A DNA stretch of 64,000 nt, taken from Camelimonas abortus (GTDB taxonomy: Bacteria > Pseudomonadota > Alphaproteobacteria > Rhizobiales > Beijerinckiaceae). The stretch is from assembly GCF_042647165.1 (NCBI RefSeq), contig NZ_JBHRUV010000004.1; one strand, given 5' to 3'. Numbering within the stretch: the stretch's first letter is position 1; the number at the start of each line of letters is the position of its first letter. Positions 16,820 to 26,130 of this stretch are shown in pieces. A program made the position numbers and the translations under genes. A model generated the notes under the pieces. That model had not been told where the DNA came from. It worked only from the letters and a program-made list of their open reading frames with translations, and did no database searches.

Positions 16820-17536
16820 TCAGTTCATGAACAGGCGCACGTGCGCCGTCGTGTGATGCGCGACGAGCGCATCGAACACTGGCGCGAAACCCGCCATTTC
16901 GTCGAGGGAAAGGGCGCGGACCGCCTCATAGTCCGCCGCCACGCGCTGCTGCGTCTCGAACAGGATGCGCTGCGTCTCCACATGGTCGACGCGCATCAGC
17001 CGCACGGCCGCGCCCAGCGTCATGGCGGCCGCGCCGTACTGGTGCAGCACGAAAGCCTCCTGTTCCGAGGCCCCCAGCTGCGCCAGCGCCGCCGCCTGGC
17101 CCACCGGATAGCAGCCGGGCGTCGCCCCGGCGCGGATGTCCGCCAGCCAGCGGGCCAGCAGCGGCAGCCCGGCGACGTTCAGCGCCAGCTCGGCGAACTT
17201 CCGGCCCATGCGGGCCAGCATCAGCTGCTGCTCCTCTCCCACGCGCCGGCGCCACAGGGCGGCGTCCGCCGCCAGCAGGCCGTCATAATCGCCGGCGCAG
17301 GCGGCGCGGTGCGCGTGCAGCGCCGCCACCCCGTCCATGCGCGCCGCCTGGCGCACCACCAGGGTGACGAACTCCTTCAAAGTGGCGGCGTCGCGCACCA
17401 CCCCGGTCTGGATGGCCGACTCCAGCCCGTTGGAGAAGGCGAAGGAGCCGACCGGCAGCGCCGAATCCGAAAACTGCAACAGCCGCGCCAGCCGCGTCAT
17501 GTCGCAGCCGCCGCCCGCTCCGTCCCGCGTGGTCAT
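16820..17536 (-). CDS. ureF: Urease accessory protein UreF
   Basis: A 238-residue all-helical protein that links UreD to UreG and gates GTP hydrolysis. Recognisable parts are LLQFSDSALPVGSFAFSNGLE near the start and LPLLARWLADI. The start at 17536 lies 21 nt from the ureE stop; the internal Met at residue 13 (17500) fits the usual family N-terminus about as well. Confidence 0.94.
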   Translation of the reverse strand: MTTRDGAGGGCDMTRLARLLQFSDSALPVGSFAFSNGLESAIQTGVVRDAATLKEFVTLVVRQAARMDGVAALHAHRAACAGDYDGLLAADAALWRRRVGEEQQLMLARMGRKFAELALNVAGLPLLARWLADIRAGATPGCYPVGQAAALAQLGASEQEAFVLHQYGAAAMTLGAAVRLMRVDHVETQRILFETQQRVAADYEAVRALSLDEMAGFAPVFDALVAHHTTAHVRLFMN

Positions 17537-17557
17537 GCCGCCGCCTCCCTGGGGTCG

Positions 17558-18223
17558 CTAGCGTCCGTGACCATGACCAGGGGGCTGGTCGTGGCCGTGA
17601 TGACCATGGCCATGGACGTGATCGTGGCCGTGGCCGCGATCATGATGTTGCTGGTGGTGATGGTGGCCGTGGCCGCCGTGATGGTGGTGACCGGTCTCGC
17701 CGCCGCCGAACAGCAGCCGCGCCTCGGACGGCTCCAGCAGCGCCAGGATTTCCTCCCCGGGCGCGAAGCGGGTTTTCGTATGGGCGAAAGCGTGGGTGCG
17801 CATCACCGAATCCGCCACCTTGCGGTCGACGGAGACCGGCACGTAGACCGTGGAGCCGCGGATCACCGCCGGCCAGTGCTGGTTGCCGAGGCCGTGGCCC
17901 AGCTCGAAAGCGGCGCGCAGGATCTCCGCCGGCGCCAGCCGCTCCAGCCCCTCCAGCTCGATGACCATCACCTCCTTCAGCGGCACGCGCGCCACCACCA
18001 TCAGCTTCGCCGCCTCATCGGCGTGGAGCACGTCGCCGTCGTGAAGGCGCCCGGAGCGCGGCAGGGCGATGGCCAGCTCCACGCCGCCCTGGCTGGTCTT
18101 GCGCAGCCGGTTGCGCGAGGCCTCCCACTGCTCCACCACAAGGTGGTCCACACGCCAGTCGCGGGCCCGTTCGCGCCACGGCGGGTCGCTGACATGACCA
18201 AGTCTGTTTTCAACGAGGATCAT
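17558..18223 (-). CDS. ureE: Urease nickel metallochaperone UreE with a His-rich tail
   Basis: A 221-residue protein. The N-terminal peptide-binding domain and central metal domain (LGNQHWPAVI; VMRTHAFAHTKT) are intact. From about residue 175 the tail contains 21 His among roughly 47 residues, alternating with Gly and Asp. Such tails bind several Ni2+ ions and act as a store in Klebsiella UreE. This, with ureJ nearby, suggests the cell handles scarce or fluctuating nickel. Confidence 0.96.
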   Translation of the reverse strand: MILVENRLGHVSDPPWRERARDWRVDHLVVEQWEASRNRLRKTSQGGVELAIALPRSGRLHDGDVLHADEAAKLMVVARVPLKEVMVIELEGLERLAPAEILRAAFELGHGLGNQHWPAVIRGSTVYVPVSVDRKVADSVMRTHAFAHTKTRFAPGEEILALLEPSEARLLFGGGETGHHHHGGHGHHHHQQHHDRGHGHDHVHGHGHHGHDQPPGHGHGR

Positions 18224-18328
18224 GGATGCTCCAGAGTGAGACAGACCGCCTGCGGCGACGCAGCGCGGCGGATGCCGTGGGGAGGCGCCGTTTTCCTCCG
18301 GCAGCGCGACGAAAGCGGTCCGGTCGCG

Positions 18329-20047
18329 TCAGCTGAAGAAATACAGCTGGTTCAGCGGCAGGGTCGTCGCCGGCTCGATGGTCGCATGCTCGCCGTCGAC
18401 GGTGACGGCGAAGGTCTCGGGGTTGACCTCGATGGCCGGCATGGCGTGGTTGCGCACCATCGACTCCTTGGTGATGGTGCGCGTGCCGCGGACCGGCATG
18501 ACCAGCGACTGCAGCCCGTAGCGGTCGGCGACGCCGTCCTCACAGGCCGCGAGCGAGGTGAAGGTGACGCGGGTCCTGGCCAGCGCCGGGGCCATGGCGC
18601 CGAACATGGGCCGGTAGATCACCGGCTGGGGCGTCGGCAGCGAGGCGTTGGGATCGCCCATCACCGACCAGGCGATCATGCCGCCCTTGATGACCATCTT
18701 CGGCTTGACGCCGAAGAATTCCGGCCGCCACAGCACCAGGTCCGCCATCTTGCCCACTTCCACCGAGCCGATGACGTGACTGACGCCCTGGGCGATGGCC
18801 GGATTGATGGTGACCTTGGAGACGAAGCGCAGCACGCGCTCGTTGTCATTGCCGGACACGTCGCCCGGATAGGCGCCGCGGCGCTCCTTCATCAGGTGCG
18901 CGGTCTGGATGGCGCGCAGCCAGTTCTCGCCGGCGCGGCCCATGGCCTGGCTGTCGCTGGAGAGAATGGAGATGGCGCCGAGATCGTGCAGCACGTTTTC
19001 GGCGGCGATGGTCTCCGCGCGCACGCGGCTCTCGGCGAAGGCCACGTCCGTGGGGATCTTCGGGCTGAGGTTGTGGCAGATCATCGTCATGTCAAACAGC
19101 TCGGCCTGGGAGTTGACGCCGTATGGCAGGGTGGGGTTGGTCGAGCTGGGAATGACGTTGGCGAGACCGGCGACGCGGATGATGTCCGGCGCGTGACCGC
19201 CGCCGGCGCCTTCCGTGTGGTAGGTATGGATGGTGCGCCCCTCGAAGGCGGCGATGGTGTTCTCCACGAAGCCGGACTCATTGAGCGTGTCGGTGTGGAT
19301 GCAGACCTGCACGTCCATTTCGTCGGCGACGGAGAGCGCGGAGCGGATGACGCCCGGGGTGCTGCCCCAGTCCTCGTGGATCTTGAGACCGATGGCGCCG
19401 GCGCGGATCTGCTCTACGACGGGCGCGCGCGCCGAGCAGTTGCCCTTGCCGAGCACGCCGGCGTTCACCGGCCAGGCGTCGAAGGCGCGGAGCATCATTT
19501 CGATGTTCCACGTTCCGGAAGTGATGGTGGTGCCGTTGGCGCCGTCAGTGGGGCCGACGCCGCCGCCGAACAGCGTGGTGACGCCATTGCTCAGCGCCGC
19601 CTCGGCCTGCTGCGGCGAGATGAAATGTACGTGCGCGTCGATGCCGCCGGCGGTGAGGATGAGATGCTCGCCGGAGATGGCGTCGGTCCCCGCGCCGATG
19701 GCCAGCCCGGGGGTGACGCCAGGCATGGTGGAGGGATTGCCGGCCTTGCCGATGCCGCAGATCAGGCCGTTCTTGACGCCGACGTCCGCCTTGATGACGC
19801 CCAGCACGCCGTCAACGATGGTGACGTTGGTGATGACAAGATCTGGCGCGCCGGCGGCGCTGGTCAGCTCGCTGTCGAAACCCATGCCGTCGCGCAGCGT
19901 CTTGCCGCCGCCGTATACGGCCTCCTCGCCATAGACGCGAAGATCTTTCTCGATTTCGATGAACAGGTTGGTGTCGCCGAGGCGAATTCTGTCGCCAGTC
20001 GTCGGACCATACAGGTCCGCGTACTGGCGCCGCGAAATCTTTGCCAT
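18329..20047 (-). CDS. ureC: Urease subunit alpha
   Basis: A 572-residue catalytic subunit hydrolysing urea to ammonia and carbamate. All active-site residues are present: nickel ligands H139, H141, H251, H277, D365, carbamylated K222 (LKIHEDWG) and the flap Cys/His C324-H325 (MICHNLSP). Numbering is offset by five from the Klebsiella enzyme. The start MAKISRRQYADLYGP follows GGAG; the longer open frame to 20110 is not used. Confidence 0.98.
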   Translation of the reverse strand: MAKISRRQYADLYGPTTGDRIRLGDTNLFIEIEKDLRVYGEEAVYGGGKTLRDGMGFDSELTSAAGAPDLVITNVTIVDGVLGVIKADVGVKNGLICGIGKAGNPSTMPGVTPGLAIGAGTDAISGEHLILTAGGIDAHVHFISPQQAEAALSNGVTTLFGGGVGPTDGANGTTITSGTWNIEMMLRAFDAWPVNAGVLGKGNCSARAPVVEQIRAGAIGLKIHEDWGSTPGVIRSALSVADEMDVQVCIHTDTLNESGFVENTIAAFEGRTIHTYHTEGAGGGHAPDIIRVAGLANVIPSSTNPTLPYGVNSQAELFDMTMICHNLSPKIPTDVAFAESRVRAETIAAENVLHDLGAISILSSDSQAMGRAGENWLRAIQTAHLMKERRGAYPGDVSGNDNERVLRFVSKVTINPAIAQGVSHVIGSVEVGKMADLVLWRPEFFGVKPKMVIKGGMIAWSVMGDPNASLPTPQPVIYRPMFGAMAPALARTRVTFTSLAACEDGVADRYGLQSLVMPVRGTRTITKESMVRNHAMPAIEVNPETFAVTVDGEHATIEPATTLPLNQLYFFS

Positions 20048-20142
20048 GCCAGAACTCCAGTACTGCCTGGCGCGCAAACCGGATGCGGAAACTGCGCGCG
20101 TCACAGACACACGGCCGGCGACCGGCGGCCCGGCGCCAGTGA

Positions 20143-20553
20143 TCAGGCCCTGTGGCGGAAACCGAAGCGGCGGACCCGCTCCATGCTTTCGGCCAGACGC
20201 GGACGGGAGCCGTTGCGCCGTTCGTCGCCCACCCAGCCGTCGACCAGATTGTTGAAGCCAAGCACGCGCCGCTTGCCCTGATAAGGCACCAGTGAGACTT
20301 CCATCTCGTCGCCCGGCTCAAAGCGCAGCGCGGTGCTGGCGGGAATGTCGAGGCGCTTGCCGAACGCCTTCTCGCGGTCAAATTCGAGCGCGGAATTGAC
20401 CTCGAAGAAATGGTAGTGGGAGCCGACCTGGATGGGGCGGTCGCCCGTATTGCGCACCTTGAGCGTGGTCACCGGATAGCCGGCGTTGATCTCGATCTCG
20501 CCGGCGGCGAGCACCAGACCGCCGACCGGAACATTTTTCAGGTCATCAGCCAT
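20143..20553 (-). CDS. ureB: Urease subunit beta
   Basis: A 136-residue beta subunit with the conserved GDRPIQVGSHYHFFEVN and FGKRLDIPAGTA-like region (here DIPASTALRFEPG). The C-terminus extends past the usual GFNN...DG core by about 30 basic residues. It packs on UreC and UreA in the (ABC)3 complex. It lies 18 nt after ureA. Confidence 0.97.
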   Translation of the reverse strand: MADDLKNVPVGGLVLAAGEIEINAGYPVTTLKVRNTGDRPIQVGSHYHFFEVNSALEFDREKAFGKRLDIPASTALRFEPGDEMEVSLVPYQGKRRVLGFNNLVDGWVGDERRNGSRPRLAESMERVRRFGFRHRA

Positions 20554-20571
20554 TTTCGCGCCACTCCCGCC

Positions 20572-20874
20572 TTACCTGATGGGGTTGTGCACCGTGACCA
20601 GACGGCTGCCGTCGGTGAAAACCGCCTCCACCTGCACGTAGGGAATCATCTCCGCCACGCCGTCCATGACGTCGTCGCGGGTGATGGCCTTGCCTGCGAT
20701 CTCCATGACTTCTTCGACGGTCTTGCCTTCACGGGCGGCCTCGAGAGCCGCGACGCTGACCAGCGCGACCGTCTCGGGATGGTTGAGCCTGAGTCCCCTG
20801 TCCTTCCGCTTCTGGGCGACCTGCGCGAGCGTGTAGATCAGCAGCTTGTCGATCTCGCGGGGGGTGAAATGCAT
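20572..20874 (-). CDS. ureA: Urease subunit gamma
   Basis: A 100-residue gamma subunit, MHFTPREIDKLLIYTLAQVA, of normal length and near-consensus sequence. First gene of ureABCEFGD; AGGAGG lies about 7 nt upstream. Expression is probably controlled at the palindrome 46 bp upstream. Confidence 0.98.
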   Translation of the reverse strand: MHFTPREIDKLLIYTLAQVAQKRKDRGLRLNHPETVALVSVAALEAAREGKTVEEVMEIAGKAITRDDVMDGVAEMIPYVQVEAVFTDGSRLVTVHNPIR

Positions 20875-21256
20875 GAACCGCCTCCTGTCGTGCGCCGTTG
20901 CCCGAATTATGGCGAGAATGCGTCAACTTTGACGCTATCATGGAAATCAGGGCGCCCCAAACCGGACAATTATGTATTTATTTCGCGGATCTGATGAATT
21001 GCGGCTTCAATTTACGGCAAATGCTCAAAATCGCGGCAAATTGAGACGCGCCCCGGAAAACGGACGGCGCCGCCCTCGCGGGCGGCCGTCAGGAGAAAAG
21101 GCGTCATTGAGGGGGGGGCGGCCGCAGGAGGAGCGTGGACGAACGCTGCGGCGCCGGCGGGCGGCGTCTGGCGGGGCGGCCGCCGCGACGGCAAGGGCGT
21201 GCAGGCGCGCGGGGCCAGCGCGGCCGTCCGGACGGGAATGGCGGCCCCGCGCCTGG
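20875..21256. other. Urease promoter region and spacer to the recombinase
   Basis: 382 bp. The part nearest ureA contains a CATAAT-like -10 (minus strand, 20906-20911) and a perfect palindrome (20920-20935). An AT-rich patch follows at about 20965-21045, then GC-rich DNA. No gene is seen. Confidence 0.55.
20920..20935. promoter_or_regulatory. Perfect palindrome in the urease promoter, candidate operator
   Basis: GCGTCAA-CT-TTGACGC, 7-bp arms with a 2-nt centre, starting 46 bp upstream of the ureA start codon. It lies 8 bp upstream of a CATAAT-like -10 on the ureA strand, so it overlaps the spacer/-35 area. A dimeric repressor or activator would fit. The regulator is not evident in the window. 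Confidence 0.5.
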
Positions 21257-21859
21257 TCAGACGTCCGCGCCGTCGCCGGCGTCGCCTGCGTCGGGCTGCG
21301 CCGGGCCGCCGTTCAGGGCGCGCCATAGCGTCGACCTGCTCACCCCGAGGAAGGACGCCACCGAGCCGACGGACGCCCCGCCGCGCGACAGGGCCTCGCG
21401 CGCCTGCCGGATCTGTTCGTCCGTCAGTTTCCGGGGCCGGCCAAAATGTTTCCCCTGCCGTTTCGCCGCAAGGACGCCGGCGTTGACGCGTCCGACGATC
21501 ATGCGCCGCTCGAAGCCGGCGAGGGCGCCGGCGAAATGGAGCACGCACGCGCCTCCCGGCCGGGTCGTGTCAACATCCTCCACGATCGCGCGAAACCCGG
21601 CTCCGCGGTCGCCGATCCGCTGGATGATCGCCAGCAGGTCGATCAGCGACCGGCCCAGACAGTCGAAGCTGCAGACGACCAGCACGTCGCCGGGACCGAG
21701 CGCGTTCAGCGCAGCCGCAAGGCCAGGGCGGGCCCGGCCCGCGTCGGGAGTCTCCGCATCGGTGACCACGCGGACGCACCCCTCCGCCTCAAGCGCGGCG
21801 ACCTGGGCGGCGACAGGCAGCGCCCCGGCGCTGGCGAGGCGGGCATAGCCGACCTTCAC
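21257..21859 (-). CDS. Serine recombinase (resolvase/invertase family) with altered active site
   Basis: A 200-residue small serine recombinase: catalytic domain (about 1-140), then a resolvase-type HTH (GRPRKLTDEQIRQ ... SVASFLGVSRSTLWRAL). Compared with gamma-delta resolvase (numbering offset by one), R7, R44, D66 and R70 are kept, but the nucleophile Ser10 position is Ala9 (ARLAS instead of ARVST) and the Arg68 position is Cys67 (FDCLGR instead of LDRLGR). Ser10 one residue away may or may not substitute. It may be inactive for strand exchange while still binding DNA. Next to a gene-poor region, it looks like a remnant of a mobile element. Confidence 0.88.
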   Translation of the reverse strand: MKVGYARLASAGALPVAAQVAALEAEGCVRVVTDAETPDAGRARPGLAAALNALGPGDVLVVCSFDCLGRSLIDLLAIIQRIGDRGAGFRAIVEDVDTTRPGGACVLHFAGALAGFERRMIVGRVNAGVLAAKRQGKHFGRPRKLTDEQIRQAREALSRGGASVGSVASFLGVSRSTLWRALNGGPAQPDAGDAGDGADV

Positions 21860-22938
21860 CAGCCCCTCCCCCCGAAACGGAGAGGGCTCTCGCTACGAAA
21901 CCTCTTCATGTCAGTCTTTACATGCCGCTGCGTTTGACAAAGAATTTCTCCTGCATTTCCAGGGAACAGGCGCGCCCGGGCAGCGCAATAGCAAGGCCCG
22001 CCAGGAAAACCGGAACGGTCCCTGGTTGTGGCGACAGCCAGAACGGCCGCCTGGACATTCGCGGGAGAAATTCGCTGGAAAACCGCCGGCGCGCCGGCGG
22101 GAAACGGTCCCGGCCAGGGCCGGCCGGCGCCGTCGCGCAGGAGCGGATCACCAGGGCGCCCTGCAGGCAGAACCGGTCCGGCGCAGCCGGCGCTCCGAAT
22201 AGCTGCGGGAAAACCGGCGAAGCGCACAAGGAAAAGCCGGAAGACGGCCTCCTCCTTCAACGAACAGCGCGCAGCTTCCGGATCCCGGCTCTTGCCTGCA
22301 TGCCCACCTCATCAGGTCTTATTATTTTCGAATAACTTGATCTGCATATACAGACCGCGCCGGGATCCACAACCGCTTTCTGCAATACCATCCAAAATGT
22401 TCAGGACGCCGTTCCCGGCCCCCGCGGTTACGCGGCGGGCGGCGCGCCCCACCGAATGACCCAGGCCGCTCCCGGGCCTGCGACGCGCTCCGCCGTCCGC
22501 GTTGAGGACCGCCAGCGGCGACGCGCGCGCCGTTCGTAAACGGCGTCAAAACCGGCGCCGGTCAGGTCACCTCCCCCCCTGCCCGCGCATGACCGCGCCT
22601 CCCGATCCTCACGCGATAACGACACGAACCATCGGCTTCCAAGACGACGACGTCCCCTGCACGCGTTGTGAAGTCTGAAAAATGTTCCAATCCAGGCTCG
22701 CCGGCAGGATATTTCCTTTGTGCATCCGGGTCCGTATCGATGACCGCGCCCCGTCCCAAGAGACCGACACTGTGCGGGGGCCTTCGCAGTCGTGCTGGAG
22801 CCTAGCCGGACGTGACCTTCGTCCGGCGGCGGTGATGGTCGCGCCCTGTCTCCGGTCCTGGCCGGCGCGCCAGAAAGCGCGATTCACGTCGTAACGTCAT
22901 CCGGGGAAGGCCCGACGCGCGCTTCCGGACAGGCGGGC
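21860..22938. other. Gene-poor region beside the recombinase
   Basis: 1079 bp with no convincing gene. AT-rich patches occur at about 21900-21960 and 22305-22400. A dyad CATGT-N8-ACATG (21907-21924) and a TTTGaCAAA palindrome lie just upstream of the recombinase start. One minus-strand frame (22562-22759, TTG start, 65 codons) has mixed third positions unlike its neighbours; I do not call it. The region may be decayed acquired DNA. Confidence 0.45.
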
Positions 22939-25900
22939 TCACCGGAAATCCCGCGATTGCGAATGAATGGCCGGCGGCGCAAAGGCCGCCGGGCCGGCGC
23001 CCGGCGGATCAGGCGATGCGGCGGCGGCGGGAGCGTCCGCGTCGCGCAGCGGCAGCATCGCCAGGCTGGCCGAGAGGTCGATGATTTCCCGGGCGATGAT
23101 GTGCGTCACCTCGCCTTCCCGCTGCAGCCGGCCGCGCGCCTCCACCAGGGTCGTTCCCAGCACCGCGCGGCGAAACCGCGCGAACACCTTCGGCCATACG
23201 ATGATGTTCGCCACGCCGGTTTCGTCCTCAAGGGTGATGAACATCACGCCATTCGCCGAACCTGGCCGCTGTCGCACCAGCACCAGACCCGCCGTCCGCA
23301 CCAGCCGCCCGTCGCGGGCCGAAGTCGCCGCAGCGCAGGAGAGGACCCCGCGCCGGCCCAAATCCGCGCGCAAGAACGCGACCGGATGCTGGCGCAGCGT
23401 CAGCCCCACATGGCCATAATCGGCCACAACCTCCGCCCCGGCGGGCATGGGCGGCGCATCGCCGGCAGCAAGCGCGCTCTCCTCCAGCCCGGCCGCCGCG
23501 AACAGCGGCAGCGGCGCCTCGCGCAGCGCCCGGATCGCCCACAGCGCCTCGCGCCGGGCCAGCCCCAGCGACGGCCGGAACGCGTCCGCCCCGGCCAGGC
23601 GCTTCAGCGCCTCCGGCCCCAGACCGGCGCGCCGGCGCAGATCCTCCACCGACGCATAGGGCGTCTCCGCCCGGCAGGCGACGAGCCGCGCCGCGTCGCC
23701 ATTGGCCAGCCCCTTCACCATGCGCAGGCCAAGGCGCACCGCAAGGCGCCCGCCGCCCCCCGTCGCCGGCTCCAGCGTGCAGTCCCAGCGGCTGGCGTTG
23801 ACGCACACCGGCCGCACCTCCACCCCATGACGCTGCGCGTCGCGCACGATCTGCGCCGGCGCGTAAAATCCCATGGGCTGGGCGTTGAGCAGCGCCGCGC
23901 AGAACACGTCCGGATGCCAGCATTTCACCCACGACGACGCATAGGCCAGCAGGGCGAAGCTGGCGGCGTGACTCTCCGGAAAGCCATAGCTGCCGAAGCC
24001 TTCCAGCTGGCGGAAGGTGCGCACGGCGAAATCGCGGTCATAGCCGTTGGCCACCATGCCGCCGATGAGGCGGCCGGCGAATTTCGACACGTCGCCGGCA
24101 TGTCTGAACGTGGCCATGGCGCGGCGCAGCTGGTCCGCTTCTCCCGGCGTGAAGCCGGCGCATTCAATCGCCACGCGCATGGCCTGTTCCTGGAACAGCG
24201 GCACGCCCAGGGTCTTGTGCAGCACCTTGCGCAGTTCTGGCCGCGGATAGTCCACTTTCTCCAGCCCCGCCCGGCGGCGCAGGTAAGGATGCACCATGTC
24301 GCCCTGGATGGGGCCGGGGCGCACGATCGCCACCTGTATGACGAGATCGTAGAAGGTGCGCGGCTGCAGGCGCGGCAGCATGGCCATCTGCGCCCGGCTC
24401 TCGATCTGGAACACGCCGACCGTATCCGCCCGGCGGATCATGGCGTAGGTGCGCTGGTCTTCCGCCGGAATGGAGGCCAGGTCGAGGCGGAGCCCCCGGT
24501 GCGCCGCCAGCAGGTCGAACGCCCGGCGCAGGCAGGAGAGCATGCCCAGCGCCAGCACGTCCACCTTCATGAAACGCAGGGCGTCGATGTCGTCCTTGTC
24601 CCACTCGATCACCTGGCGGCCGGCCATGGCGGCCGGCTCCACCGGAACCAGTTCGTCCAGCCGGTCGCGGGTCAGCACGAAGCCGCCGGGATGCTGGCTG
24701 AGGTGGCGCGGCGCCCCGGCCAGCTGCGCCGCCAGGTCCAGCGTCAGCCGCAGCCGGCGGTCGGCCAGGTTGAGGCCGGCGCTTTCGGCGTGGGCGACGC
24801 CGATCTTCTCCGACCAGCCCCAGCCCTGGCGGGAGAGCGTCCGGATCACGTCCTCCGGCAGGCCCATGGCCTTGCCGACGTCGCGCAACGCCCCCCTGGC
24901 GCGATAGCGGATCACCGTGGCGCACAGCGCGGCGTGATCGCGGCCATAGGCGTCGTATACCCACCGGATCACCTCCTCGCGCCGATCGTGCTCGAAATCC
25001 ACGTCGATGTCGGGCGGCTCGCGCCGCTCCTCGCTGATAAAGCGCTCGAACAGCAGGTCGTTGCGGGCCGGATCGATGGCGGTGATGCCCAGCACGTAGC
25101 AGACGGCGGAATTGGCCGCCGAGCCGCGCCCCTGGCAGAGGATGCCGCGCGAGCGCGCATAGCGCACGATGCTGTCCACGGTGAGGAAATAGGGCGCGTA
25201 ACCAAGACGGGCGATCAGGTCGAGCTCGTGGCGCAGGTCGTCCAGCACCTTCTGCGGCGCGCCCCCGGGGTAGCGACGGCGCACGCCGCGCCACACCAGC
25301 TTCTCCAGCGCCTGCTGTGGCGTCAGTTCCGGCCAGGGGCGTTCGTCCGGATACTGGTAGGCCAGCTCGTCGGGCGAGAAGCGGCAGCGGGCGGCGATGG
25401 CCAGCGTGCGCTCCAGCGCCTCCGGATAACGGGCGAACAGCCGGCGCATCTCCTCCGGCGGCTTGAGATGGCGGTCGGCGAAGCGCTCGCGGCGGTGGCC
25501 CAGCTCCTCAACCGTGACGTTGTGGCGGATGGCGGTGATGACGTCCTGCAGCATCTGCCGTTCCGGCGCGTGGAACAGCACGTCATTGGTGACCACCGTG
25601 GCCACCTGCGCCGCCGCGGCGAGCTGCGACAGCCGCCACAGGCGCAGCTGGTCATTGGGCCGGCGGCGCAGCGTCAGGGCCAGATGCGCCCGCTCGCCGA
25701 AAATGTCGCGCAGACGGCCCAGCCGCAGCGCGCAGGTTTCGTCCGGCCGGTCCGGAACGAGCGTGGCGACGAAGCCTGCGGCGCTGGCGTCGAGATCCTC
25801 CCAGGACAGCAGGCATTTGCCCTTGCCGGCGCGGCGCTTGCCCAGGGTGAGCAGGCGGCACAGCCGCCCGTAGGCGGCGCGGTCCTGGGGATAGACCAGC

Positions 25901-26130
25901 ACGGCGGAGCCGTCGTCGAGATCGAGCCGGCAGCCCACGACCAGCCGCACGCCCGCGGCCTTCGCCGCCTCATGGGCGCGCACCATGCCGGCGAGCGTGT
26001 TGCGGTCGGTGACGCCGAGCGCCTCAATGCCCATCCGCGCGGCGGCGGCGAACAGCTCCTCGCAGCTGCTGGCCCCGCGCAGGAAGGAGAAATGGGTGGT
26101 GACCTGCAGTTCGGCGTAGCGGGCGCTCAT
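22939..26130 (-). CDS. dnaE2: Error-prone DNA polymerase DnaE2 (ImuC)
   Basis: A 1063-residue C-family polymerase used for SOS mutagenesis. An N-terminal PHP domain (THFSFLRGASSCEEL) is followed by the palm with the acidic cluster PDIDVDF (D374, D376, D378) and FMKVDVLALGM, finger domains, and an OB fold at the end (GVMFITLEDETGVANIIVW). DnaE2 extends strands past lesions together with ImuA and ImuB and lacks the tau-binding tail of the replicative DnaE. The start overlaps the imuB stop by 4 bp. Expression should follow the LexA box upstream of imuA. Confidence 0.96.
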   Translation of the reverse strand: MSARYAELQVTTHFSFLRGASSCEELFAAAARMGIEALGVTDRNTLAGMVRAHEAAKAAGVRLVVGCRLDLDDGSAVLVYPQDRAAYGRLCRLLTLGKRRAGKGKCLLSWEDLDASAAGFVATLVPDRPDETCALRLGRLRDIFGERAHLALTLRRRPNDQLRLWRLSQLAAAAQVATVVTNDVLFHAPERQMLQDVITAIRHNVTVEELGHRRERFADRHLKPPEEMRRLFARYPEALERTLAIAARCRFSPDELAYQYPDERPWPELTPQQALEKLVWRGVRRRYPGGAPQKVLDDLRHELDLIARLGYAPYFLTVDSIVRYARSRGILCQGRGSAANSAVCYVLGITAIDPARNDLLFERFISEERREPPDIDVDFEHDRREEVIRWVYDAYGRDHAALCATVIRYRARGALRDVGKAMGLPEDVIRTLSRQGWGWSEKIGVAHAESAGLNLADRRLRLTLDLAAQLAGAPRHLSQHPGGFVLTRDRLDELVPVEPAAMAGRQVIEWDKDDIDALRFMKVDVLALGMLSCLRRAFDLLAAHRGLRLDLASIPAEDQRTYAMIRRADTVGVFQIESRAQMAMLPRLQPRTFYDLVIQVAIVRPGPIQGDMVHPYLRRRAGLEKVDYPRPELRKVLHKTLGVPLFQEQAMRVAIECAGFTPGEADQLRRAMATFRHAGDVSKFAGRLIGGMVANGYDRDFAVRTFRQLEGFGSYGFPESHAASFALLAYASSWVKCWHPDVFCAALLNAQPMGFYAPAQIVRDAQRHGVEVRPVCVNASRWDCTLEPATGGGGRLAVRLGLRMVKGLANGDAARLVACRAETPYASVEDLRRRAGLGPEALKRLAGADAFRPSLGLARREALWAIRALREAPLPLFAAAGLEESALAAGDAPPMPAGAEVVADYGHVGLTLRQHPVAFLRADLGRRGVLSCAAATSARDGRLVRTAGLVLVRQRPGSANGVMFITLEDETGVANIIVWPKVFARFRRAVLGTTLVEARGRLQREGEVTHIIAREIIDLSASLAMLPLRDADAPAAAASPDPPGAGPAAFAPPAIHSQSRDFR

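Noticed and set aside
16841..20281. Long plus-strand open frame opposite ureF-ureE-ureC-ureB
   Set aside because: Shadow of the urease genes, with low-complexity His/Asp/Arg composition and no homology.
22562..22759. 65-codon minus-strand frame in the gap next to the recombinase (GDVVVLEADGSCRYRV)
   Set aside because: TTG start, no ribosome-binding site and third-position composition unlike genes here; kept only as part of the gap description.
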